DNA of 39,925 nucleotides from an uncultured Muribaculaceae bacterium (GTDB taxonomy: Bacteria; Bacteroidota; Bacteroidia; Bacteroidales; Muribaculaceae), in NCBI GenBank assembly GCA_910578805.1, contig CAJTRS010000016.1:1-39925 (forward strand), given 5' to 3'. Shown piece by piece: positions 1 to 8,200 of this stretch. Numbering within the stretch: the first letter of the stretch is position 1; each line of letters begins with the position of its first letter. The notes below the pieces were generated by a model, which searched no databases, was not told the origin of the DNA, and saw only the letters and a program-made list of their open reading frames with translations. Made by a program: the position numbers and the translations under genes.

Positions 1-852
1 AGATACAACTCTCTTTCGGAGTTCGTCAATACGCTATCGCGGATGGTTGTACTGAATATTCGTGTGTCATATTCTACCGGATTTCGTTCGCCTCAAGCCT
101 ACGACGAGGATTTTCATGTGGCCATTGTGGGGGGTGAACGGGTTGTAACCATACTCGCTCCCGACTTGAAGCAGGAGAGTAGCCAAAGCATAAGCGGTTC
201 GGTGGACTTCTATCATAATTTCGGTTCGGTGCAGACCAACTTAACGCTTGAAGGGTTTTTCACCGACTTGAGCGATGTGTTTGTGCTCCGTCGGCTTGAG
301 CAGCCTGATGCGGCAGGCAACGATGTGCTCGAGCGGTACAACGGCGGTGGTGCCAGAGTCTGGGGCATGAGCCTTGAGGCAAAAGCAGCGTTTCCGTTTG
401 CCATGCAGTTGCAGGCCGGTGTGACTCTTCAGAAAAGCCGTTATAAGGATACGGAGTACTGGAGTGAGAATCCAGCGGTACCCGGAGTGAAAAAAATGTT
501 CCGTACACCAGATGTGTATGGCTATTTCACGGCGAGCTATAGTCCGTTCAAGAGCTTCCAGATTGCATTGTCAGGTACTTACACCGGACCGATGCTCGTA
601 CAGCATCTGCAAGGGTCCGGCACTCCTATTGATATGGCTGTTAATACACGGTCGTTTTTCGATGCCAATCTGAAGCTGTCGTATGATTTCAGACTTTATG
701 ACCATGCGTCATTGCAGATCAATGCCGGTATCCAGAATATATTTAATGCTTATCAGGGCGATTTCGATCAAGGATATCTGCGAGATTCCGGTTATATATA
801 TGGCCCGACAATGCCAAGAAGTTTATTTGCCGGTATCAGATTGCATATATGA
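1..852 (+). CDS. TonB-dependent receptor, C-terminal part (5' end outside window)
   Basis: The reading frame is open from base 1 to a TGA at 850-852, so the gene begins before the window. About 283 residues of the C-terminal outer-membrane beta-barrel are present. Alternating strand patterns with aromatic girdle residues are visible (e.g. YGYFTASYSPF, FFDANLKLSYDF), followed by a last-strand block with NAGIQNIFNAYQ and an ending in GIRLHI, as usual for TonB-dependent receptors of Bacteroidota. The N-terminal plug, TonB box and any carboxypeptidase-like domain lie outside. The early SxGFRSPQAYDED segment matches the conserved barrel motif of vitamin/iron-type receptors rather than SusC. The substrate cannot be told. 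Its last 30 bp overlap the convergent 3' end of the aminotransferase gene. Confidence 0.85.
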   Translation, partial: RYNSLSEFVNTLSRMVVLNIRVSYSTGFRSPQAYDEDFHVAIVGGERVVTILAPDLKQESSQSISGSVDFYHNFGSVQTNLTLEGFFTDLSDVFVLRRLEQPDAAGNDVLERYNGGGARVWGMSLEAKAAFPFAMQLQAGVTLQKSRYKDTEYWSENPAVPGVKKMFRTPDVYGYFTASYSPFKSFQIALSGTYTGPMLVQHLQGSGTPIDMAVNTRSFFDANLKLSYDFRLYDHASLQINAGIQNIFNAYQGDFDQGYLRDSGYIYGPTMPRSLFAGIRLHI

Positions 853-2007
853 TGTCGTGAATCTTATAATCCGGCTTGCAGCATCGGCAATTAGTGCACG
901 TGGAGATGCAAGATTGATCCGGATAAATCCTTCACCCCCGGGACCGTACATGGTTCCGGGGTTTATCATCAGATGCTCTTCTTCCAGTAACCGGTCGGCC
1001 ATTATCGCCGACGGTATTCTTAAAGCGGTTATATCGACCCAAGCGAGATATGTGCCTTGGAGAGGTATCACTTTAAGCATAGGAGCGTGTAGCTCTAATT
1101 CTGTACGCAGGTGGCAGTAGTTGTTCCACAGGTAGGCTTTCAGTTCTTCCAACCATTCGGCACTGTCATTATAAGCAGCAATCGAGGCAACGATTCCGAA
1201 CGGATTGACATCGCATACCTCATTGATATTAATGGCTTTGTCTATGCGTGATCGGATATCTGAATCAGATGCGATTATGTTGGCGATCTGTAAGCCTGCT
1301 ATATTGAAAGCTTTGCTCGGAGACACGCATGTGGCAGAATTCCGGAGATACTTTTCACCGAGAGATGAATATGGAGTGTAGATGTGGGAATCAAATGTAA
1401 GTTCGCAGTGTATCTCATCGGATATCACAAAAAGTCCGTGTTTAAGCGATATATCTCCGATTTTACGTAATTCGTCCGGAGTCCATACCCTTCCGCTCGG
1501 ATTGTGAGGATTGCACAACAACATGATTTTGGCCTGCGGGTCCGATGCTTTACGTTCAAGGTCATCAAAATCGATACTATAATTACCGTTGTGATACGTA
1601 AGACGGTTTTCAAGCAGTTCACAGCCATTGTTGCGTATCGAGGAAAAGAAGCAGTTGTAGGCCGGTGTCTGAGTGATAATCTTGTCGCCGGGTACAGACA
1701 TGGCTTTTATTATAGCCGACAATGCCGGAACAACTCCCGACGTGTATATTATCCACTCCGGATCAATGTGAAAATTATGTCGGGAGGCAAACCATTGTGT
1801 GACTGCACTGTAGTAATCATCTGGAACTTTGGTGTAACCGAATATCCCATGCGCCACACGCTGCATCAGAGCTGAGATTATGGCAGGGGCGGTCGGAAAA
1901 TCCATGTCGGCGACCCACATCGGGAGCACGTCAGTACTCTCAGGAGTGTCCCATTTATATGAGCAAGTGTTACGACGGGGAGTTATGGAATCGAAATCGT
2001 ATTTCAT
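823..2007 (-). CDS. MalY/PatB-type PLP-dependent C-S lyase (cystathionine beta-lyase family)
   Basis: A 394-residue fold-type I PLP enzyme of the MalY/PatB group, predicted to cleave C-S bonds of cysteine conjugates such as cystathionine to thiol, pyruvate and ammonia in the cytoplasm. Visible landmarks are PMWVADMDFP near residue 30, the NPHNPSGR loop at 166-173, SDEIH (PLP-pyridine Asp197) and the Schiff-base lysine in SPSKAFNIAGLQ (Lys232). The start at 2007 is chosen because its ATG overlaps the stop of the upstream MATE gene as ATGA, indicating translational coupling; a 35-residue upstream extension of the frame would run into MATE coding sequence and lacks family similarity. It is third in a DUF3737-MATE-lyase cassette. 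A true aminotransferase activity or a MalY-like regulatory role cannot be excluded. Confidence 0.88.
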   Translation of the reverse strand: MKYDFDSITPRRNTCSYKWDTPESTDVLPMWVADMDFPTAPAIISALMQRVAHGIFGYTKVPDDYYSAVTQWFASRHNFHIDPEWIIYTSGVVPALSAIIKAMSVPGDKIITQTPAYNCFFSSIRNNGCELLENRLTYHNGNYSIDFDDLERKASDPQAKIMLLCNPHNPSGRVWTPDELRKIGDISLKHGLFVISDEIHCELTFDSHIYTPYSSLGEKYLRNSATCVSPSKAFNIAGLQIANIIASDSDIRSRIDKAININEVCDVNPFGIVASIAAYNDSAEWLEELKAYLWNNYCHLRTELELHAPMLKVIPLQGTYLAWVDITALRIPSAIMADRLLEEEHLMINPGTMYGPGGEGFIRINLASPRALIADAASRIIRFTTSYMQSDTGK

Positions 2008-3449
2008 GACAGTTTTTCTTGTTTTGTTTGTGAAACTATGCGTGGAGGGCACCACAAGAGTATAAGGAACAGGGTGCCTCGGACACAGAGTTCGATACAC
2101 ATGGCTACCCATACTCCTTTAAGTCCCATAACGGGAGCCAATATTGCCGCAAGTGTGATTCGGACGCCCCATATGCTTGCCATATTCATAATGCTTGGCA
2201 ATACAGTGCGCCCCATACCGACAAAATATCCGTAGGCCACAATCGATGCGGCAAACATAGGCTCGGCAAAAGCTTCTATTCTCAGAATCGCAGCACCAAG
2301 ATCACGTATTTCATCAACCGGGGTCATCACTCCGATTATAGCCGGTGCAGCAACATACAGTATCAGCCCCATGCAGCCCATTATGATCATGGCCGATATT
2401 ACGGTTATGTTACCGAAACGTCTCATCAGACGGATACGTCCGGCTCCGAGGCATTGTCCAGACAGTGTGGTTGCGGCCTCTCCGATACCGTAGCCCGGCA
2501 TGTAACACAGGCTCTCCGCAATTATGGCAAAAGCATTGGCAGCAATAGCCACAATACCAAGAGGCGCCACTATTATGGTAAGTATAATCTGTGCACTGCA
2601 GATGGCTATATGTTCCAGTCCCATCGGCAGGCCAATGCGCACAGCTTTGGTCATAATATCGGCTTTCACTCTGTAACTGCCGCGTTCTCCGACAATCTTT
2701 AACATGTCGGACCGCCAACACAGATAATAAACCATAAGCATCGCCACAACCAATTCGGCAAATACCGTACCTAAAGCCGCGCCTTCCACTCCCAGTCCCG
2801 CTCCCGGGACAAATATGTCGATACCGCAGAAATGAATTTGGCGGGAGGGGAATATGAGGAAAAAGTTGAACACCACATCAAGTATGCACATGAGCACATT
2901 AAGAATGCTCGGAATTTTCATGTTTCCACTGCATCGCAACATCGATCCTGCAAGGAAACTCATCTGGAGCACCGGCAGGAACAGTGAGAATATAAGGAAA
3001 TAATTCGATGCGTGATCACGAATGGATAAATCACCTCCGAGCCAGCCTGGCAACGGACTACTGATTACAACACCGATGAAGGCAAGCATGGTGCTGAATA
3101 CGGCCATTGCGGTCAGCGACTGTCGCAACACGCTACGTGCTTTGGAAAATTCACCGGCTCCTATCAAATGCGCCACCTGAACAGAAAAGCCGCTTACGGC
3201 TGCACTGCATATGCCCCAGAAAAGCCACGTGGTGGTAGTGATAAGCCCTATCGACGCTGACGCATTGGCACCGAGACTGCCTACCATGGAGGCATCGATA
3301 TATTGCATGGCTATAGATGACAACTGTGCTATGACGGCCGGAAAACTCAACAGGAAGGTTAGCCGCAACTGCCGGCGCAGATTCAGCGGTTCACCTTCCC
3401 GTATCTTTTTCAGAAGTATTTCAGTGCTTTTGGTTCCCGTGTGGGGCAT
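2004..3449 (-). CDS. MATE family multidrug/metabolite efflux transporter
   Basis: About 481 residues with some twelve hydrophobic segments arranged as two similar halves, as in MATE (MOP superfamily) Na+- or H+-coupled exporters of the inner membrane. The first helix region (LLSFPAVIAQLSSIAMQYIDASMVGSLG) and the second-half equivalent (IGLPMGLEHIAICSAQIILTIIVAPLG) are typical of the family. I prefer the ATG at 3449; a TTG two codons upstream at 3455 is the alternative. The gene starts 11 bp after the DUF3737 stop and its TGA overlaps the ATG of the C-S lyase, so the three are almost surely one operon. The substrate is unknown; the neighbouring C-S lyase suggests a thiol-containing or cysteine-conjugated compound, which is inference only. 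Confidence 0.9.
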   Translation of the reverse strand: MPHTGTKSTEILLKKIREGEPLNLRRQLRLTFLLSFPAVIAQLSSIAMQYIDASMVGSLGANASASIGLITTTTWLFWGICSAAVSGFSVQVAHLIGAGEFSKARSVLRQSLTAMAVFSTMLAFIGVVISSPLPGWLGGDLSIRDHASNYFLIFSLFLPVLQMSFLAGSMLRCSGNMKIPSILNVLMCILDVVFNFFLIFPSRQIHFCGIDIFVPGAGLGVEGAALGTVFAELVVAMLMVYYLCWRSDMLKIVGERGSYRVKADIMTKAVRIGLPMGLEHIAICSAQIILTIIVAPLGIVAIAANAFAIIAESLCYMPGYGIGEAATTLSGQCLGAGRIRLMRRFGNITVISAMIIMGCMGLILYVAAPAIIGVMTPVDEIRDLGAAILRIEAFAEPMFAASIVAYGYFVGMGRTVLPSIMNMASIWGVRITLAAILAPVMGLKGVWVAMCIELCVRGTLFLILLWCPPRIVSQTKQEKLS

Positions 3450-3460
3450 GGACAATCTTT

Positions 3461-4306
3461 TTATGACCGGGTAATAATTTTACAATCGGCCGGTTTCTTT
3501 ATGTTCCGGTCTATTATGATTTCTCCATAGCTGTCAGCCGTGATTGAACCTGAGGCAGGATTCTTCACACTTGCTACATGACCGCTGATGATTGCATTTA
3601 CCGTGGAGCATTCAAACGCAAGATCGGCATCGGATTCCATCGTACAGTTTTCCATAATAAGATCACGGGCATAACACAACGGTTGTGTGCCGGATATCCT
3701 GCAGTTGACAAGCCGCAGATTATGTGAATGCCAACCGAGATATTCGCCGTTTATAATTGAATCATATACAGTGACATTTTCCGTGTTCCAGAATGCATCT
3801 TTTGAATCGATCACGGCATTTCGGATTTCAACGTTACGACAGTATTGAAAAGAATAATTGCCTTGTTGCCGGTAATTGGATATGTGTATATCACTACTGT
3901 GCATAAAAAGGTAATCGGCGTTAGCCACCTCAACATCTCTGAGTGTTACGTTGCGACAGTGCCATAATGTCTCCTGAGCATCGGGAATTTTTACAGAAGC
4001 AAGCTCAACATTCTCCATTTCGCGAAACATCTTCGGGGCTTCTACAAGTGTATCGCTCATTTTCAAATTGCGTGAATACCAGAGTGCTGCCCGTGCACCC
4101 GGAGTGAAAATACAATGTTCGATTTCGAATCCATCGACATGCCAGAACGGGTATTTGCCCTCGAACCGACAATTAACGGCCTTAATGCCGCTACACTCTT
4201 TTATTGCCGATTCGCCGGCATGGATTGTTACATGATCAAGCAGCAGATCATGAGATGCAAATAGAGGGCGTTCGCCTCCGAATTCAGCGTTTGATATGGT
4301 TTTCAT
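3461..4306 (-). CDS. DUF3737 family right-handed beta-helix protein
   Basis: 281 residues without signal peptide or membrane segment, so cytoplasmic. The sequence is a chain of about ten rungs of 20-22 residues, each roughly [FLY]-W/F-H/Y-x-[RS]-N-[VL]-x-[LIV]-x-[ND] (FWHVDGFEIEHC, ALWYSRNLKMSD, TLWHCRNVTLRD, YSFQYCRNVEIRN, AFWNTENVTVYD, LGWHSHNLRLVN, PLCYARDLIMEN), which is the pectin-lyase-like solenoid of DUF3737. The stacked Trp/His/Cys/Asn ladder is unusually regular. No enzyme activity is established for the family. The ATG at 4306 is chosen; a TTG at 4312 would add two residues. A CAAAGTTA box (TAACTTTG on the coding strand) 33 bp upstream could be the -7 of the operon promoter. It is first in an operon with the MATE exporter and C-S lyase. 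Confidence 0.85.
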   Translation of the reverse strand: MKTISNAEFGGERPLFASHDLLLDHVTIHAGESAIKECSGIKAVNCRFEGKYPFWHVDGFEIEHCIFTPGARAALWYSRNLKMSDTLVEAPKMFREMENVELASVKIPDAQETLWHCRNVTLRDVEVANADYLFMHSSDIHISNYRQQGNYSFQYCRNVEIRNAVIDSKDAFWNTENVTVYDSIINGEYLGWHSHNLRLVNCRISGTQPLCYARDLIMENCTMESDADLAFECSTVNAIISGHVASVKNPASGSITADSYGEIIIDRNIKKPADCKIITRS

Positions 4307-4338
4307 AAACAAAATACACTTTTGATTTAATCATGGCA

Positions 4339-4346
4339 CAAAGTTA
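4339..4346 (-). promoter_or_regulatory. candidate -7 box for the DUF3737-MATE-lyase operon
   Basis: Reads TAACTTTG on the minus strand, matching the Bacteroides -7 consensus TAnnTTTG, 33 bp before the DUF3737 ATG. I see no TTG/TTTG at the right distance upstream, so this rests on the -7 alone. Confidence 0.4.
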
Positions 4347-4409
4347 AAACATACCAAACATGTGTCCGGTATCCCGATTACCGATGTATCTACCATTTTT
4401 ACAGATATG

Positions 4410-4961
4410 TCATTCATGCTTGAAAAGTGCGTCCTCTTCATCAAGCTTGAAATTGCGGGCCAGTACCGCTATGAAATGTGATATCTGGGCTATGGCCGCA
4501 ACCGTGTCCTTGGATATTTCCTTTCCCTGCAGTCTCATCAGAAGCATACCGTAAAGAGCGTTGATGCAAGTTTCTATTTCTCCTGATTTGTTTTCGCCTG
4601 CTTTGGCTCTCAGTTCCACGATATAGGGGAGAGCCTTGTAAAACTCGGCCGTATAGTCGGGAAACGACGGGTCATTCAGCAACGTCTGATGCAGCGCCAC
4701 CATAGCTGACAGTATGTTTTTGTTGATCTGCAGGTGTCCGTTTTTCTCAACACCCTCACGCCTCATCATATCGATCAGCGACTCATACCAGTCGGTCATT
4801 TCCCGAACCTGTTCCGGTGTCAGGTTTTGATACCGCGATATGACGTTAAGTCTGATCTTGTCTATATCCAGATCATTGGCTCGTATCAGGTCTTCGATAT
4901 GCCACATGTAGATCAGATATTCAGCTATATTCTCTTTTCTTTTTTCTGAAGCTATTATCAT
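4410..4961 (-). CDS. DUF4924 family protein
   Basis: 183 residues, mostly helical and soluble, matching the Bacteroidota-specific DUF4924 family, whose function is not known. The N-terminus IIASEKRKENIAEYLIYMWHIEDLIRA and the mid-region EFYKALPYIVELRAKAG are the recognisable parts. No signal peptide, membrane helix or catalytic motif is visible. The ATG at 4961 fits the family length. It is transcribed alone from a promoter about 160 bp upstream; between the two lies a terminator-like hairpin (5048-5076), so expression may be attenuated. Its stop is about 100 bp from the DUF3737 start. Confidence 0.8.
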   Translation of the reverse strand: MIIASEKRKENIAEYLIYMWHIEDLIRANDLDIDKIRLNVISRYQNLTPEQVREMTDWYESLIDMMRREGVEKNGHLQINKNILSAMVALHQTLLNDPSFPDYTAEFYKALPYIVELRAKAGENKSGEIETCINALYGMLLMRLQGKEISKDTVAAIAQISHFIAVLARNFKLDEEDALFKHE

Positions 4962-5047
4962 AAGTAGATCAATATAGTATTTTGTTTATAAAAGAATCAA
5001 CAAATAAAGGAGTACCAAGTATCATGATAAAACAGAAACGGGCAAAT

Positions 5048-5076
5048 AAAAAAAATTACTCGTCATCACGACGAAT
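5048..5076 (-). terminator. terminator-like hairpin in the leader of the DUF4924 gene
   Basis: On the minus strand a 7-bp stem (bases 5070-5076 with 5058-5064, one G-U pair) closed by a 5-base loop is followed by TAA and a run of eight T (A-run at 5048-5055). It sits between the promoter at 5117-5148 and the ATG at 4961, in the direction of transcription, so it looks like an intrinsic terminator or attenuator. The wobble pair exists only in the minus-strand RNA, which supports this orientation. A six-codon ORF (MVLDLR, 5104-5084) precedes it. Confidence 0.5.
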
Positions 5077-5116
5077 AATCTTCTTACCTTAAATCTAATA
5101 CCATGAAAAACTGATG

Positions 5117-5148
5117 CAAAGGTAATGTATGTATATAATATATGCAAA
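5117..5148 (-). promoter_or_regulatory. Bacteroides-type promoter for the DUF4924 gene
   Basis: Minus strand TTTG (5148-5145), a 20-bp spacer, then TACCTTTG (5124-5117): both the -33 and -7 elements of the Bacteroidota housekeeping promoter at the usual spacing. Transcription should begin near 5110, giving a leader of about 150 nt. Confidence 0.65.
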
Positions 5149-5173
5149 TGTCATTATGCCGGTTTTGCATTAT

Positions 5174-5224
5174 TTAACCAAAAGCAACTGTAGTTGTTTA
5201 AAACATACAGTTGCTTTTAGTTAA
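5174..5224 (-). terminator. hairpin terminator downstream of the alpha-2-macroglobulin gene
   Basis: Two 19-bp arms (5174-5192 and 5206-5224) are complementary except for one position, which is a G-U pair in the minus-strand transcript and a mismatch in the plus. The core stem is AAAAGCAACTGTA against its complement with a 13-base loop, A-rich before and T-rich after. It starts 36 bp past the stop of the alpha-2-macroglobulin gene, so it most likely ends that transcript. Confidence 0.7.
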
Positions 5225-5259
5225 AAACTTGCAATATGGGTGTGCTCAACTCATGATCT

Positions 5260-8200
5260 TTAACGATCTGATTCTATCGTGTTTCCTCCGGAATGGGCAC
5301 TGATCTGCGGTGAATATTGGCTTTGTACTGAAGCAATGCCTGAAGAATATGTGCCGGAATTGTTGACCCATACATCATAAGTAAGCACATAAGTTCCTTT
5401 GGGCATTGAGGTTACAAACATATTGGTTGACGCATCGCGGTTCTCGCGATAGAAGCATACCCCTTCGCTATATATTGGTTCAGGCATTTGTTCCACCGGT
5501 TCAAAGCATGCTGCCCTCTCATCGTTTACAGTGATATATTCCAGATCGCGGTTGGCCTTGATTATAAGCTGTACCTTTATGAGATCACCTACATTGAATT
5601 TTGTTGCCGGTTCCCATTTATCGCCCGCCTGACGGAGGAACTTCTTTTCCACACTAATGGCTTCGCAAGAAGCCGGGGCAATGGCGGTCATAATCTGACG
5701 GGACCGGCAATACACGGCTCCCCATGCGGGAGAATCTGATACCCTGTGTATTTCAAGCATTTGCCCCGAAATATCATAGCGTGATATGTCAGTACGGAAA
5801 TAACCGAGCTGATTATCGGAATATGACACGCTTACAGGCGTGGTACCTATGGTAACTGTCACATCGGAAGCATTATGAATCCAAGATGGTGATGTAAGCA
5901 GTATGGCCGCTATCACTTCATTGGTTGTCGATGATGTACCCCAGTTACGAGTCTCTTTCTGCATGATGAGCCATTGGCGTATCATGTCAATCTGTTTTGC
6001 TCCAGGCGAAACTGTATGATATGCGAGCAAGGCATTTGCGGAGGTAAGCAGCTGTGTCATGGATCCTCCGTCGGTATCTCCTACCGACGGCCACCATAAT
6101 CCCTGAGTGGGGGACGACTGAGCATATTCATCAAGAGAAGCGAGTATGGTACGGGCTGATTTGGCATAACCGTGATTATGGAGCAATATCGCAGCTTTAG
6201 CTTTTCCGTCAATATTCATTTTTTTCCATTTGGAGAGGATCTTCTGTACGGTGGACGCTATAATGGTATTGCCTGTGGTTGAGGGTTTGTACTGCGGCCA
6301 TAGGTCACGGATTTGTACGTAGTACGAGTAATCCTCGTTAGGATATCTGCGGTAGTTTTTTTCCACACAATGCTGGTGGAACGCAAGAGCCTGTCCTGTC
6401 ATTTTATTCAGGTCGGAATCATTGGGCAGAAATCCCATCTGGTTAAGACGGCCGAGAAGTGTGAGCACAGAACCGGTGGCCCATTCCGAAGCCTCGTCGC
6501 TCTGCCCGATCCAAGCCCAGCCACCTGAATTACGCTGCAACTTGGACAACTGTCCGATGGCTTTGTCGTAAATCTCAGCGATATTTTTTCTGTCAAGTAA
6601 CAAGGCGAGTCTTTGCATACGTTCTGTTTCATTGCGGGCATCAAGCAACCATGGTGTAGCTTGCAACAACATATTTTTAAGGTCGGAATTGCGCTGGAGC
6701 ATCGACACTAAAGTGGAGTCGGATTTATCTCCTGAAATCCATTCATCAAGGGCTTGCCTTATTGCCGGATATCTGTCGATAATACCTGTTGCCACTCCGG
6801 CCGAGAATATCGCTTCGGCTGCCTGCGTGGCTGTGGTCATTTCAGAGGTGCTGATGCCCGGCAGAGCTGTCACCACGTACCATATAGGATTGTCGCAGTA
6901 TTGCAGTGTGACAATGCTGTTTTCTCCAAGTTTTGGCAACCTCATGCTGAAATCCGTGCTGTCTGGAGCTATATAGAACGGATAAGTATCCATTACCGGA
7001 GATATTGATGACAGAATGGGTATAAGAGACTGTTCTCCGTCGGAAAACCTGTCAGTGGAGGCTTTGATCCGGTAGCCAATAAACGGCATGGTGTCAGGCG
7101 CGGAAATCTCTATAGCTGTAGTAATCCTGGAAGAAGCCGGGACATTGACTACGGTGGTATCATGAGTCAGAATCACGCGGTTGTCGGCAGGATCAAAGAG
7201 CTGTGTGCTAACCTTTATGTCACAAGCCTGATCGCTGTTGTTGAACACTAAGGCTTCTACGCGAGCCTTATCGCCGGAGCGAAGGAACCGCGGCATATTG
7301 GGCTGTACCATTATAGGCTTGTTGGCCAATACTTGCGAAGCAAATTGTGCTGTCTCCACATCTTGGTTGTAGGCTATGGCACTGAATGCCCATGTGGTAT
7401 TGGCGTCAGGCACGCGGAACGTGAATGACAGACGGCCGTCGGCATCGGAAGTGAGCATTGGGCGGAAAAACGCGAGTGTCGCGGCATTGTCACGATATTG
7501 GAAATCGGAAGTACTACCGTCTTTACCTGATGCCGGTCCGGATTCGTCGTTGTCTTCAGATTCAAGATATAGCGTTTCGGAGTGTTCAGAAACTTTTGTC
7601 AACATATTTCCGCCATTGTCTGTGACGCCAAGACCCGGTGCGGCACCGGCAAGTCCATCTGCAACCATATCTTCAGACATTGTAACAGAAGCATCAACAT
7701 TTGCAGCCGATTTGTACATCATGTTACGCATCAAAAGCTTTTTTGGAGTATAGAACGACCGACCGTAGGTGTTGAGCTGCGGAGGCATCATGTCATCACA
7801 GCGGAGTTGCTTTATGCGGGAGCTCAGATGATAATATGTGGAATAACCTGTCTGTGGGGCATCAATGTTGAACCGCGGCACATAGCCTGTAAACGGATTG
7901 AATGTACGAGATTGTGTGGCCAAAGCGTCAAGGGCACTATTGTACATACTCAGAATTATGGCCGCGGCTTGTCCGGTACTATCCTTGTCAAGAGTGCGGA
8001 ATGTCCATGTTTCCTCTTCATTGGGAATCACTTTGTCACGGAATGACTCAGCTATGAGCATGAAATGCCTGTCGGCATCGGGGCGCTTGACGGTAACTTC
8101 TATTATAGATGACTTATAATCCATTACCGACATCATGGTCACGGTGGCACTTTTACAATCGGAGGGCAACTTTATATCCATTCGGTGCATACCGGCCGGT

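Noticed and set aside
2008..2112. 35-residue N-terminal extension of the C-S lyase
   Set aside because: It would lie inside the MATE coding sequence; the ATG overlapping the MATE stop gives the family N-terminus.
4366..4384. Short dyad CGGTA/TACCG after the DUF4924 gene as a terminator
   Set aside because: The stem is only 5 bp and no T-run follows on the minus strand.
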